Positions 42,616 to 51,764 of a stretch of DNA of 64,000 nt are shown here, in pieces (position 1 is the first letter of the stretch; every line of letters starts with the position of its first letter). Origin of the DNA: Alphaproteobacteria bacterium (lineage in GTDB: Bacteria; Pseudomonadota; Alphaproteobacteria; Caulobacterales; Aquidulcibacteraceae); assembly GCA_026400735.1 (NCBI GenBank), contig JAPLOL010000090.1, positions 1 to 64,000 of the forward strand, in the 5' to 3' direction. The translations under genes were made by a program, and so were the position numbers. Under the pieces are notes generated by a model that was given only the letters and a program-made list of their open reading frames with translations, ran no database searches and was not told the DNA's origin.

Positions 42616-43683
42616 GTGCGTCTCGAAACGGTACACCCGCGTGAAATCAGTGCGTCCGACGCCGCCTTGTGGCGCGCGCATCAAACGGCGGACCCTGCCC
42701 TGCAGAGCCCGTATTTGACCCCGGACTGGGCGCAACTAATCGGTTCGGTGCGCGACGATGCGCGCGTGTGCGTGATCCAGGATGGCGCGGGCTTCTTCGG
42801 CGCGCAGCGCCTCTCGCGCTTTGCCGCCATGGGCATGGGCGCGCCGATTTCGGACTATCAAGGCATTGTCGGCTTGGCCGATCTGCCGGTTAACGGCGGC
42901 GATATCTGCCGCGCGCTGAAGGTTGGGCGCATCGATCTCACGCACGCGCCGGCTGGGCAGACAATGCTTAAGGGTGCGGTCGCGGGCCAAGAAGGATCGT
43001 GGATCGCAAACGTCGCCGGTGGGCGTGATCTTTACGAAGCGGCGCTGAAAGAACGACGCGGCGAATTCGTCCGCCAAACCGACAAGAAGCGCCGCAAGCT
43101 TGAGCGCGAGCATGGCCACATTGAATTCCGCGCTCAATCGGCTGAGCGCGCCGACTTCGAAACATTATTGACGTGGAAAAACGCGCAGCTGAAGCGCAGC
43201 GGTCAGCCTGAGATTTGGGCCGCGCCATGGATCGCGCAGACGCTTAACGGCTGCTTCGAAACGCGGGGCACGCAATTCGGCGGCGCGCTGTTTACGATGT
43301 CGATCAAAGATAAGCTCGCGGCTGGCGCGTTCTGTTTGCGTAGCCCGAAGGTGCTCCACTTCTGGGTCGTCGCACACGACAATGCATACGATTCATATTC
43401 GCCGGGCGTGCAACTCGCGCGATGGATCGCTGGCTGGGCTGGCGAACAAGGCATTCACGAACTCGATTTTGGGCCTGGCGATTATCAGTACAAGCGTCAA
43501 CTCTCGACCGGTCAGCGCATGCTTGAACGTGGCGTCGTCGCCGGCAATTCGTGGTCAGCAACCGTGCGCCGCGCCGAGAATGCAGTGCGTGCGCGTATCG
43601 AAAAACTCCCACAACCTCGCTTGGCCGAACTGCCCGGCAAGGCCATGCGCCGCATCGATTTGATGCGCGCGCTGCACGCCTAA
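42616..43683 (+). CDS. GNAT-fold acetyltransferase (BioF2-like/CelD)
   Basis: A 355-residue protein of the GNAT_6/BioF2-like group often found with polysaccharide genes. The central part has FVRQTDKKRRKLEREHG and the late part YSPGVQLARWIAGWAGEQGIHELDFGPGDYQYK-type residues (a single acetyl-CoA fold split over two GNAT halves). GTG 42616 is preceded by GAGGA. The substrate is unknown; a cell-envelope amino-sugar is a reasonable guess. Confidence 0.75.
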   Translation: MRLETVHPREISASDAALWRAHQTADPALQSPYLTPDWAQLIGSVRDDARVCVIQDGAGFFGAQRLSRFAAMGMGAPISDYQGIVGLADLPVNGGDICRALKVGRIDLTHAPAGQTMLKGAVAGQEGSWIANVAGGRDLYEAALKERRGEFVRQTDKKRRKLEREHGHIEFRAQSAERADFETLLTWKNAQLKRSGQPEIWAAPWIAQTLNGCFETRGTQFGGALFTMSIKDKLAAGAFCLRSPKVLHFWVVAHDNAYDSYSPGVQLARWIAGWAGEQGIHELDFGPGDYQYKRQLSTGQRMLERGVVAGNSWSATVRRAENAVRARIEKLPQPRLAELPGKAMRRIDLMRALHA

Positions 43684-43801
43684 AACTCGCCCCACACGAG
43701 CCCGTTCTTCCGTGACCTCCCCGTAATGGCGTGGTAAATCCAGCGCCGAGGGATAGGTGGGCGTGCGCATTCTCTTCGCGCCGCTCGGATGGAGGGTGAG
43801 A

Positions 43802-44743
43802 ATGCGTCAAATTTTCAACGGCTTGGCGATGGCCATCGTGGTCAGCGCTGGCTTGGTAGCGACGGACGCGCATGCGCAATTCGGCCGTCCGCGCGCCACG
43901 CAAAGCCAAACGCCGACAGTGCCGCACTGTGCGCAAAGCCTCGGCACCATCTCAATTCAAAACGGCGACACCTATCAAGGCTGGCGCCAATACAACCTTC
44001 AGCCACCGGCCGGCCTGTTGCGCGTGGTGGTTCTGCAATCGGGCTGCTTCACCATCGTTGAACGCGGCACCGGCCTTGAGGCGGTGCAACGCGAACAAGC
44101 GCTCGCTGGAGGCGGCCAGTTGCAACGCGGCTCGAACGTCGGCGGCGGCCAAGTGCGCGCGGCTGACTATGTGCTGCTCGCGGACGTTGTTGCGTCCGAC
44201 AACAATTCCGGCGGCGGCGGCGTAGGCGCAGCTGTCGGCGGCGCAGTCGGCGGCACGATCGGCGGCATCATTGGCGGCATGGGCACACGTTCGCAGACGG
44301 CGCAGACAACGCTCTCACTGATGAACGTGCGTACGTCGGAAACATCGGTCGTCACTGAAGGCAACGCCCAGAACCGCAACATCACCTGGGGTGGCGCAGG
44401 CTTCCTCGGCGGCGGTGGCGCAGCGCTCGGTGGCTACACCGACACGGAAATCGGTCGTGTCGTCACCGTCGCGTTCATCGACGCTTACACGCAGATGGTC
44501 ACACAGCTCGGCGGCGTGGATACGAGCCAGTCAGCGGCAGCCGCAGCGCCGCAACGCACGTACCGCACGACCCAAGCAACGCCGCTGCGCTCGCGCGCTG
44601 GTGGCGGCCAAACACTGCGCAACTTGCCATCTGGCGCGATCGTCTATCCGACAGGCGAGCGTGACGGCATGTGGTGGCGTGTTGCTGACGAGAACGACAA
44701 CGAAGGCTGGGTGAACAACGACTTCCTGCAGCCTGCGCAATAA
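43802..44743 (+). CDS. CsgG-like protein with C-terminal SH3 domain
   Basis: A 313-residue exported protein (signal peptide ending DAHAQ). The middle resembles the CsgG/HfaB curli or holdfast secretion fold (SGCFTIVERGTGLEAVQRE; ADYVLLADVVASD) with a glycine-rich membrane-like hairpin. The last ~65 residues form a bacterial SH3 domain (TPLRSRAGGGQTLRNLPSG, WWRVADENDNEGWVNNDFL). There is no lipobox, unlike CsgG. ATG 43802 follows GGAGGGTGAGA. An envelope-associated role is inferred. Confidence 0.7.
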   Translation: MRQIFNGLAMAIVVSAGLVATDAHAQFGRPRATQSQTPTVPHCAQSLGTISIQNGDTYQGWRQYNLQPPAGLLRVVVLQSGCFTIVERGTGLEAVQREQALAGGGQLQRGSNVGGGQVRAADYVLLADVVASDNNSGGGGVGAAVGGAVGGTIGGIIGGMGTRSQTAQTTLSLMNVRTSETSVVTEGNAQNRNITWGGAGFLGGGGAALGGYTDTEIGRVVTVAFIDAYTQMVTQLGGVDTSQSAAAAAPQRTYRTTQATPLRSRAGGGQTLRNLPSGAIVYPTGERDGMWWRVADENDNEGWVNNDFLQPAQ

Positions 44744-44767
44744 GCGCGACCGCAGTCGCTAAATCGA

Positions 44768-44800
44768 GGGCCGCGCACCGTGAGGTGTGCGGCCCTTTGA
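44768..44800 (+). terminator. Terminator after the CsgG-like gene
   Basis: A 12-bp stem GGGCCGCGCACC/GGTGTGCGGCCC (one G-U pair) with loop GTGA is followed by TTTGATTTTG. Confidence 0.8.
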
Positions 44801-44808
44801 TTTTGTAG

Positions 44809-46629
44809 CTAAGCGGCGACGGCGGAAGCTGGATCGTGTTCCGCCACGAAATGACCAGAGCCAACTTCGATCCATTGCGGGCGATATTGAACCGCGTCGG
44901 GATTGTCGATGATGCGCGACTTCAAGAAGCGCAGCGGCGCGCGCGTATCGAGCGGGCTGGGCAGATCACCGATCAGCCGCACGCGCGGCTTGTTGCGAGC
45001 GACATCCGGATCGGGCGTCGGCGCCGCAGCGAGTAGCGCCTTGGTGTAGGGGTGACGCGGATCACGGAGGATGACCTCCGCCGGCCCGTATTCCACGGCG
45101 CGACCGAGATAGAGCACAAGCACGTTGTGCGAAATTTCGCGCACCACGGCGAGATCGTGGCTGATAAAGAGGAAACTGGTTTTGTATTCGCGCTGCAGAT
45201 CCGCAAGCAGCTTCAAGATTTGCGCTTGGATTGAAACGTCGAGGGCGGAGACGGCTTCGTCGCAAACGACGAGCTTCGGTTTCAGGATCATCGCGCGCGC
45301 GACGCCAACGCGCTGGTTCTGGCCACCCGACAGTTCATGCGGATAGCGGTTGATCAGATCTGGATCGAGCCCAACCTGCCGCATGATCTCTTTCACGCGC
45401 TCTTCGCGTTGATCGCGCTTCAGCAACGGCTCGAAGGCGAGCAACGGTTCAGCGATGGATGAGCCCAGCGTCATACGCGGATCAAGGCTCGCGAGCGGAT
45501 CTTGGAAAACGATCTGCAGATCCTTGCGGGACTGACGGATCGCTTCGCGCTCACTAGGCATCAGATTGCGGCCACGGAACGTCACGTCGCCAGCGTTGCG
45601 CGGCAGCAATTGAACGACAGCGCGCGCCAAGGTGGACTTGCCGCAACCGCTCTCGCCGACAATGCCAAGCGTCTCGCCTGCATTGAGCTGGAAGCTGACA
45701 CCATCAACGGCGCGCAAAGGCTTACTCGCGCCGCCGAACAGGCCGCCTGCCTTCACTCTCACCGGAAAAGTCACGCGGACGTCTTCCGCTCTCAGAATTG
45801 GCGGACCTTCTTCCGGCGGCGCAAGTGGCACGTAGCGCTCGCCGTCAATGCGCGGCACCGCTTTCAAGAGCATTTTCGTGTAATCGGCTTTTGGGCTCGA
45901 ATAGATGTCATCGACAGCGCCCGTCTCGACCACTTCGCCACGCCGCATCACCGCGACGCGCTGCGCCATGCGCGCGATGACGCCCATATCGTGAGTGATC
46001 AGTGCAACAGCAGCGCCTGTGTCCTTCCGAAGATCCTCGATCAGGTCGAGCACTTGCGCTTGCACGGTTGCATCAAGCGCGGTCGTCGGCTCATCCGCCA
46101 CGAGAAGCGCAGGTTCAGCCATCATTGCCATGCCGATCATCACGCGTTGACGCATGCCGCCGGAAAGTTCGTGCGGATATTGTGTAAGGCGACGCGCGGC
46201 TTCGGGAATGCGCACGCGCTCAAGCCATTCGACACAGCGCTCGCGTGCGGCGGCGCCGGATACCTTGAAATGATGCTCAAGCACTTCGCTCATCTGCGTC
46301 TCAATCGTGAGATGCGGTGTCAGCGCGGTGAGCGGATCTTGGAAAACAAAAGCGACGTGACGCCCACGCACTTGATCCAATTCTGAACGCGACATGCCCA
46401 GCACATCGCGACCCTGAAATTTCACGGCGCCGCTGACGCGTGCGTTCTGAGCCGTCAGTCCAAATGCCGAGAGAAAGGTCTGGCTCTTGCCCGAACCACT
46501 TTCCCCTACGATGCCCAGGCACTCACCCTTGTTGATCGAAAGTGAAATGCCTTTCACCGCTTCGACATCGCCATCGGGCGTGTCGAAGGTGACGGCGAGA
46601 TTGGAGATGTCGAGCACGGTCTCAGTCAT
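44809..46629 (-). CDS. Fused dipeptide/oligopeptide ABC transporter ATPase (DppD-DppF type)
   Basis: A ~606-residue protein with two ABC ATPase domains in tandem. Walker A motifs are GESGSGKSQ and GESGCGKST; signatures are LSGGMRQR and LSGGQNQR; Walker B segments are LLVADEPTTALD and LVVCDEAVSALD. Each half ends with the oligopeptide-transporter tail (PRIDGERYVPL; HPYTKALLAAAP). The second Walker B has Glu-Ala-Val instead of Glu-Pro-Thr. No permease or binding-protein gene is nearby, so it is an orphan or serves a system encoded elsewhere. Confidence 0.88.
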   Translation of the reverse strand: MTETVLDISNLAVTFDTPDGDVEAVKGISLSINKGECLGIVGESGSGKSQTFLSAFGLTAQNARVSGAVKFQGRDVLGMSRSELDQVRGRHVAFVFQDPLTALTPHLTIETQMSEVLEHHFKVSGAAARERCVEWLERVRIPEAARRLTQYPHELSGGMRQRVMIGMAMMAEPALLVADEPTTALDATVQAQVLDLIEDLRKDTGAAVALITHDMGVIARMAQRVAVMRRGEVVETGAVDDIYSSPKADYTKMLLKAVPRIDGERYVPLAPPEEGPPILRAEDVRVTFPVRVKAGGLFGGASKPLRAVDGVSFQLNAGETLGIVGESGCGKSTLARAVVQLLPRNAGDVTFRGRNLMPSEREAIRQSRKDLQIVFQDPLASLDPRMTLGSSIAEPLLAFEPLLKRDQREERVKEIMRQVGLDPDLINRYPHELSGGQNQRVGVARAMILKPKLVVCDEAVSALDVSIQAQILKLLADLQREYKTSFLFISHDLAVVREISHNVLVLYLGRAVEYGPAEVILRDPRHPYTKALLAAAPTPDPDVARNKPRVRLIGDLPSPLDTRAPLRFLKSRIIDNPDAVQYRPQWIEVGSGHFVAEHDPASAVAA

Positions 46630-46721
46630 GAGCGCGGAGACTAATCGCGGCGCCAAGGATGTCCATTGCCGGTAGCGGTTCCGTTCCGGTTGTGAGACAA
46701 GCGCGCGAGACGGAGCGACCC

Positions 46722-47846
46722 ATGGCGCAGATGAATTTCCTTACGCAGTGCACTTTCGATTTCGGCGCATTGGCGCAATTGCCGAAGGTGTTGAAGGCGA
46801 ACGGCGTGAGCCGACCGTTTGTGGTCACTGATGCCGGGCTAAAGGCAAACGGCTTGTTGGACACGCTGCTCGGCGCACTGGGCGAGCCACCCGCCGGCAT
46901 TTTCACTGACACGCCGCCAAACCCGACTGAGTCTGCTTCACGCGCGGCGGCGGATGCGTATCGCGCCTCGGGCGCCGACGGCATCGTTGCATTTGGCGGC
47001 GGCTCGTCGATGGACCTCGCGAAGGCGATGGGCCTGATGGTGACGCATGAAGGCCCGTTCGAGCGCTTAGGCGGATCGAAGCGCGGCATGAAATTCATCA
47101 CCAAGATTCCACCGCTCGTTGCGGTGCCGACAACGGCTGGCACGGGCAGCGAAGTTTCGCCGGGTGCGGTGGTAATTCTCGATAACGGCATGAAGGAAAC
47201 ATTCGTCTCCGCGCATCTCGTGCCGGTTGCAGCGGTTTGCGATCCGGAACTAACGCTTGGTTTGCCAGCATCGCTCACAGCGGCGACGGGCATGGATGCG
47301 ATGACGCACTGCATTGAAGCCGTGCTGACACCGGTTGTGCATCCGCCAGCGGAAGCGATCGGCGTCGATGGCGCTGAGCGGATCGGCAAGTGGCTGGAAG
47401 TTGCTGTGAAGGACGGCGGCAATCGCGACGCGCGCTGGCACATGATGATGGGCTCGTTCGAAGGCGCACTGGCGTTCGCGAAGGGCTTGGGCGCGGTGCA
47501 CGGCTTGAGCCACGCGCTCGGACGTATTCACGAACTAAAACTGCACCACGGCACGCTGAACGCGGTGATCCTGCCGCACTCGCTCGCCATGATCGGCAAT
47601 GCCGCGGAAGAAAAGTTCGCCCGTTTGCGCCGCGCGCTTGGCCTCGCGCCGAACGCGGATCTGCCGCAGTACATCGCCGACCTCAACGCGCGCATTGGCC
47701 TGCCGTCAGGCTTGGGTGCGATGGGCGTGAAGAGTGACCACGGCGAAGGCGCGATCGACTACGCAGTCGCCGATCTCGCGACGCTCTCCAACGCCGTGCC
47801 GTTCGATGGCGACAAATATCGCGAGTTGTTCAAGCGGGCGCTGTGA
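46722..47846 (+). CDS. Iron-containing alcohol dehydrogenase
   Basis: A 374-residue group III dehydrogenase. GGGSSMDLAKAMG binds NAD; TTAGTGSEVSPGAVV is the family signature; the metal ligands lie in TGMDAMTHCIEAVL and GLSHALGRIHELKLHHG. It oxidises or reduces an alcohol/aldehyde pair in the cytoplasm; the substrate is not evident. GGAG precedes ATG 46722. It overlaps the next small gene by GTGA and lies upstream of an AraC-type regulator that could control it. Confidence 0.88.
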   Translation: MAQMNFLTQCTFDFGALAQLPKVLKANGVSRPFVVTDAGLKANGLLDTLLGALGEPPAGIFTDTPPNPTESASRAAADAYRASGADGIVAFGGGSSMDLAKAMGLMVTHEGPFERLGGSKRGMKFITKIPPLVAVPTTAGTGSEVSPGAVVILDNGMKETFVSAHLVPVAAVCDPELTLGLPASLTAATGMDAMTHCIEAVLTPVVHPPAEAIGVDGAERIGKWLEVAVKDGGNRDARWHMMMGSFEGALAFAKGLGAVHGLSHALGRIHELKLHHGTLNAVILPHSLAMIGNAAEEKFARLRRALGLAPNADLPQYIADLNARIGLPSGLGAMGVKSDHGEGAIDYAVADLATLSNAVPFDGDKYRELFKRAL

Positions 47847-48124
47847 ACACAGCCGCCCTGCTCGATATCTTCCAACGCGCGCGCGATCTCGTCGCGCGTC
47901 CGGATAATGACTTTGCGTGGTCGAGCTGGCGCGACGCGGAACACGCACTCGAAGAAATAGACGGCATCATCTCGCGATTGCGCACTGGCGACACGCCGGA
48001 CACGTTCTCGATGTCGATCCTCTTCGCACCGACAGGTCCGATGCAGGAGCTGTCGATGAGTAGCGGCTGGGGTAATCGCTTCCTCCAACTCGCCAGTGAA
48101 TTCGACGAAGCGCTGGAAAACTAA
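47843..48124 (+). CDS. Small hypothetical protein translationally coupled to the dehydrogenase
   Basis: A 93-residue soluble protein starting at GTG, overlapping the dehydrogenase stop by 4 bases. It has helical segments (LLDIFQRARDLVAR; EHALEEIDGIISRL) and a middle FSMSILFAPTGPMQELSMSS. I do not recognise a family. Tight coupling argues that it is real and functionally tied to the dehydrogenase or its regulator. Confidence 0.65.
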   Translation: MNTAALLDIFQRARDLVARPDNDFAWSSWRDAEHALEEIDGIISRLRTGDTPDTFSMSILFAPTGPMQELSMSSGWGNRFLQLASEFDEALEN

Positions 48125-48131
48125 CACGGTT

Positions 48132-49001
48132 GTGATCGCAGGAGCGACGCACGCGCTTGCCGCGCCATTCGGCAGCGCGCACCCTAAGCCGATGTCGCTT
48201 GAAGCTTTTCACAGCACTTGGCCGCCAAGCCGCGCCGACCGCACCCGCGCCGTCAACGAGGATGGATGCGCCGCCGATCCCTCGGGACCCGCTGCTGAAT
48301 GGAAGTACGAGACCGCCGCGATTGGGTTCGTGGTGTCGGGCTGGTTTGAATACGCGAGCGAAGATCAAACGACGTTAGCGACACCAGGCTCGGTGATCCT
48401 CGGCAATGCCGGCGAGCCATTCCGCGTTCGCCACGTTGATGCGCATGGCAACCGACGCTTGGTTGTGAGCTTCGAGCGCAGCTTGCTCGAGGAAGTCGCC
48501 AACGAGACCGGCGCCAATGCGCGTTTCGAAACGATCGCGCTGCCGCCCTGTCAAACCGCGGCGCGCATGTTCGGCCTGATCCGTGCACTTTCCCGGCCGG
48601 GCGGCGAAGATATGCTCTATCCGCTGGCCCAAACGGCGTTGAACGCAAAGCATCCCCGCGCGCCCGAAAGCGTCAGCGCACGCGATCGCCGCCGCGTGCA
48701 GGAGGCTGTAGGCCATATAGAATCGCATTTTGGCGACGCGTGTACGATCCAGATGCTTGCCGATATTGCAGGGCTGAGCCGCTTTCACTTCGTGCGAATG
48801 TTCGGCGCTGTCGTTGGGCAAAGCCCGAACCAGTATTTGATCAATACGCGCATGCGCGCCGCGTCGGACCGGCTGCTAACGACACATACGCCGATCGCGC
48901 AAATCGCGTTCGACGTAGGCTTCAACGACATCTCGCATTTCTATTCATGCTTCCGCGACACCTTCGGCTGCACGCCGCGCCAGTGGCGAATACGCATGTA
49001 A
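48132..49001 (+). CDS. AraC-family transcriptional regulator
   Basis: A ~289-residue regulator with an N-terminal cupin-like sensor (FVVSGWFEYASEDQTTLATP, GSVILGNAGEPFRVRH) and a C-terminal AraC double helix-turn-helix (MLADIAGLSRFHFVRMFGAV; TPIAQIAFDVGFNDISHFYS; CFRDTFGCTPRQWR). The start is unsure: GTG 48132 is chosen from spacing to GGAAA, but ATG 48192 is plausible. It lies 7 bases after the small coupled gene and may control the dehydrogenase operon. Confidence 0.85.
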   Translation: MIAGATHALAAPFGSAHPKPMSLEAFHSTWPPSRADRTRAVNEDGCAADPSGPAAEWKYETAAIGFVVSGWFEYASEDQTTLATPGSVILGNAGEPFRVRHVDAHGNRRLVVSFERSLLEEVANETGANARFETIALPPCQTAARMFGLIRALSRPGGEDMLYPLAQTALNAKHPRAPESVSARDRRRVQEAVGHIESHFGDACTIQMLADIAGLSRFHFVRMFGAVVGQSPNQYLINTRMRAASDRLLTTHTPIAQIAFDVGFNDISHFYSCFRDTFGCTPRQWRIRM

Positions 49002-49028
49002 GGCAACATCGCCCAAGAATGCATGCCG

Positions 49029-49060
49029 CTCCCTCGCGCTGATGGCGTGAGGGAGTTTTC
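49029..49060 (+). terminator. Terminator after the AraC-type gene
   Basis: An 11-bp stem CTCCCTCGCGC/GCGTGAGGGAG (one G-U pair) with loop TGATG runs into TTTTCTTTT. Confidence 0.85.
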
Positions 49061-49071
49061 TTTTGACCTAT

Positions 49072-49818
49072 ATGGAAACTGCGGGACGCACGCTGCTCGG
49101 TCTTGGTGCGCTCGGACTTGGCGTCATCAGCCTGCTCTACGCAGACTTCGCGATCACATGGCAGCCGGTGCCGGAATGGGTCCCGATGCGTGCTGTGTTG
49201 GCCTACGCCAGCGGAGTATCGCTCACCGTCGCGGGTGTTGCGCTCGTCGCCAATCGCGGCGCGTGGATCGCGGCGGCATTCATCGCTGCATTTCTCAGCT
49301 TTTGGGGAATCGTGCTGCAAGCGCCGAAGCTGATCGCCGGCGAAGCAGCCGCTTGGCTGGCGCCGGCGGAAATACTCGCGGTTGCAGCTGGCGCGTGGAC
49401 GCTCTGGGTTGGCGCAAGCCAGACGGCATTTCGAGCGCGCGCGGTGCAATTGGGGACGACGTTCTTCGGCCTGATGCTGCCGATCTTTGGTGTGGCGCAC
49501 TTTATCTACATCGACTTCACCGCGTCGATGATCCCGGAATGGATTCCGTATCGCGTGTTTTGGGCTTGGTTCACCGGCGCCGGGCACATCGCGGCGGGGC
49601 TGGCGATCGTGCTCGGCGTCATCCCGCGCATTGGCTCCTTGCTGCTTGCTTTGATGTTCAGCAGCTTCGTGCTGCTCGTGCACATGCCGCGCGTCATCGC
49701 CAATGCCGACAACCGCACGGAATGGCATCTGCTCTCGACGGCGCTGTTGCTGACTGGCGCCGCGTGGATCGTCGCAAGCGCGATTGCGCGATCAACATCG
49801 CCCAAGACAGACGCGTGA
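49072..49818 (+). CDS. Integral membrane protein with internal duplication
   Basis: A 248-residue protein with about eight hydrophobic segments. Two halves repeat the same pattern: LYADFAITWQPVPEWVPMRA and IYIDFTASMIPEWIPYRVFW each follow a helix and precede another. This suggests an intragenic duplication of a four-helix DoxX-like unit. ATG 49072 is used; a TTG three codons earlier is open. Function unknown. Confidence 0.7.
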   Translation: METAGRTLLGLGALGLGVISLLYADFAITWQPVPEWVPMRAVLAYASGVSLTVAGVALVANRGAWIAAAFIAAFLSFWGIVLQAPKLIAGEAAAWLAPAEILAVAAGAWTLWVGASQTAFRARAVQLGTTFFGLMLPIFGVAHFIYIDFTASMIPEWIPYRVFWAWFTGAGHIAAGLAIVLGVIPRIGSLLLALMFSSFVLLVHMPRVIANADNRTEWHLLSTALLLTGAAWIVASAIARSTSPKTDA

Positions 49819-49861
49819 GAGCGGCATTAACTTGGGCGCAACAGTCAGGGTGGAGTACGCG

Positions 49862-50350
49862 ATGAGATCGATCGTTACGGCGCTAGTGTTCGCCTGCGCA
49901 TTCCTCGCGCCGTCAGCGCATGCCCAGATGGGCAGCATGGCGCCATCTGCGCCGCGTCAGGATCCTGCCGTGCCATATCAGGCGGGTGTCGCGGCGTTCA
50001 ATGCCGGCAATTACCCCGAAGCGATCCGCCAGCTTCGCACAGCGCGACGGGCGTCACCAAGTGATGGCACGATCAACTACGCACTCGGGCTCGCCTACAA
50101 CGCCAATGGCGAGAAGGAGGAAGCAAAGACTGCATTCGAGCGCGCTGTGCGTGCGTCGAATGCACCTGCGGCCGCGCACCTTCAGTTGGGTTTGGTCGCG
50201 CTGCAACTCGGCGATCGCGACACGGCCGTGGAGCAGCAGACGGCTCTGCAGCGGTCCATCAACGCATGCGATGCGGCGTGCGGCGATGCGCGGCGCGGAC
50301 AGATGCAGTCGTCGTTAGATCAGCTCACGCGCGCCCTGGCGACACCGTGA
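49862..50350 (+). CDS. Secreted tetratricopeptide-repeat protein
   Basis: A 162-residue protein with signal peptide (TALVFACAFLAPSAHAQ) and two to three TPR units (YQAGVAAFNAGNYPEAIRQL; INYALGLAYNANGEKEEAKT; AHLQLGLVALQLGDRDTAV). Two Cys near the C-terminus (NACDAACGDAR) may form a disulfide. It probably scaffolds a periplasmic complex; partners are unknown. The convergent hydrolase gene ends 3 bases away. Confidence 0.75.
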   Translation: MRSIVTALVFACAFLAPSAHAQMGSMAPSAPRQDPAVPYQAGVAAFNAGNYPEAIRQLRTARRASPSDGTINYALGLAYNANGEKEEAKTAFERAVRASNAPAAAHLQLGLVALQLGDRDTAVEQQTALQRSINACDAACGDARRGQMQSSLDQLTRALATP

Positions 50351-50352
50351 GC

Positions 50353-51252
50353 TCACTCCACGCGGGCCAGGAAATCCAGGATCGCATCCCAAGCGTCGGG
50401 CTCGTCTAGCTGCGGCGCGTGGCCGATGCCTTCGACGGTGACGGCTTCGATCGTATCGCCTGCCGTTCGCATGCGCTCGACACCTTCCGGAGTCAGAATG
50501 TCGGAGTGCTCGCCGCGCACGCTCAACACCGGCGTTTTCGCAAGCGTTTGAAAGTACGGCATGAGATCCGGCGCTGGCGCCTCGGGATCGAAATCCGCGA
50601 ACGCGAGCGCGATGTGCGGATCGTAATCCAGTTCGAACTGACCATCGTCGCGGGCGCGATGCGTGCGGCGCGCGAAGGCGAGCCAGAAGGCGTCGTCATC
50701 CAAACGGTCTGGAAATGCCGCGCCGTTGGTGGCGCGGATTGCCTCGGCCGCGTCTTGAATCGTCGCAACGGGTTGCACATTGCCGACATAGCTCGCGATG
50801 CGCGATAGGCCCGACGTGTTCACTTGCGGGCCAACATCGTTGAGCACCGACGCCGCGATACGGCCTTGCGTCGTCGCGGCGATGACAAGTGTGATGAGGC
50901 CGCCCATCGAAGTGCCGATGAAGACAGCCTTCGGAATGGCGAGCTGATCCATCAGCTTCAGCACATCTTGTGCGTAAACCGCCGGGACATAGTGCGCCGG
51001 ATCGGGATCGTTGGAGCTTTTGCCGCGGCCGCGCATGTCCGGAACGATGACGCGGCGGCCGAGCGCGGCGATGCGCGGCGCGATGATTTCGAAGTCACGC
51101 GAATTGCGTGTGAGGCCGTGTAAGCAAATGACGGGAAGCCCGGTGACGGGTTCAAGCGGCGGGTAGTCGCGTGCATAAAGCGCTAGATCATCGACAGTTG
51201 CGATGATGCGTTCTTCAAAGCCGCCGATGCCGATGGGCGCACCCGAATCCAT
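50353..51252 (-). CDS. Alpha/beta hydrolase
   Basis: A 299-residue hydrolase: oxyanion segment LHGLTRNSRDF, nucleophile Ser in FIGTSMGGLITL, acid in VRGEHSDILTPEGVE, and His in GIGHAPQLDEPDA. Motifs resemble esterase/haloperoxidase-type members. The substrate cannot be assigned. It follows the minus-strand protease and small-partner genes after only 11 bases, so it may belong to their transcript. Confidence 0.85.
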   Translation of the reverse strand: MDSGAPIGIGGFEERIIATVDDLALYARDYPPLEPVTGLPVICLHGLTRNSRDFEIIAPRIAALGRRVIVPDMRGRGKSSNDPDPAHYVPAVYAQDVLKLMDQLAIPKAVFIGTSMGGLITLVIAATTQGRIAASVLNDVGPQVNTSGLSRIASYVGNVQPVATIQDAAEAIRATNGAAFPDRLDDDAFWLAFARRTHRARDDGQFELDYDPHIALAFADFDPEAPAPDLMPYFQTLAKTPVLSVRGEHSDILTPEGVERMRTAGDTIEAVTVEGIGHAPQLDEPDAWDAILDFLARVE

Positions 51253-51263
51253 GCTCTTCTCCG

Positions 51264-51719
51264 TCAGCCCGGCGCGCGCTGCTGCGTCGCCGTTGCGTTG
51301 ACATCGACATACTCAACCGCGCGCATGGCCCGCAACCGCGCGCCCCAGCTTTGTTGCGCGGCGCCACGTTCACTCGCCGCAACGGCTTCGCAGGTGCGGA
51401 GCACGATCTCGGCGCCGCCCGCGGTGAAACGATCAAAGCAGAGGCCGGCGAAAGCAGACTGGCGGCCAAGTTGAACTTCAACTTGACGCTGCGCTGGCGC
51501 GATTTGTCCGCGCCCAGCGAGCGCTTGCGCGCGTGAGATGGGGCCGGAACCACGGAACTTTACGATGAAGCCGATCGGTTCCGCGCTTTGGGTTTGCGCC
51601 AATTGCGTCGTCGCTTGCGCGACGGCGGGCGTTTCGGGCTGCAGCGCAACCACGAGCGCAACCGCCATCAACGCGCCGGTGACGGCGATGCCCCAAGTGC
51701 GCAGAGCGTTCACATCCAT
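51264..51719 (-). CDS. Membrane-anchored small protein, possible protease propeptide-like partner
   Basis: A 151-residue protein with an N-terminal membrane segment (ITGALMAVALVVALQP-like, residues 10-26) and an outside domain. FIVKFRGSGPISRAQ and the ending RLRAMRAVEYVDVNATA resemble the start and end of I9-type subtilase propeptides/inhibitors. It lies 45 bases downstream of a subtilase gene on the same strand. An inhibitor or chaperone role for that protease is inferred, not shown. Two Cys (LCFDRF, LRTCEA) may pair. Confidence 0.55.
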   Translation of the reverse strand: MDVNALRTWGIAVTGALMAVALVVALQPETPAVAQATTQLAQTQSAEPIGFIVKFRGSGPISRAQALAGRGQIAPAQRQVEVQLGRQSAFAGLCFDRFTAGGAEIVLRTCEAVAASERGAAQQSWGARLRAMRAVEYVDVNATATQQRAPG

Positions 51720-51764
51720 GGCGTGACCTTGAGCCTCCGATACCGAGCCGTAAAGCGCTCTCGC

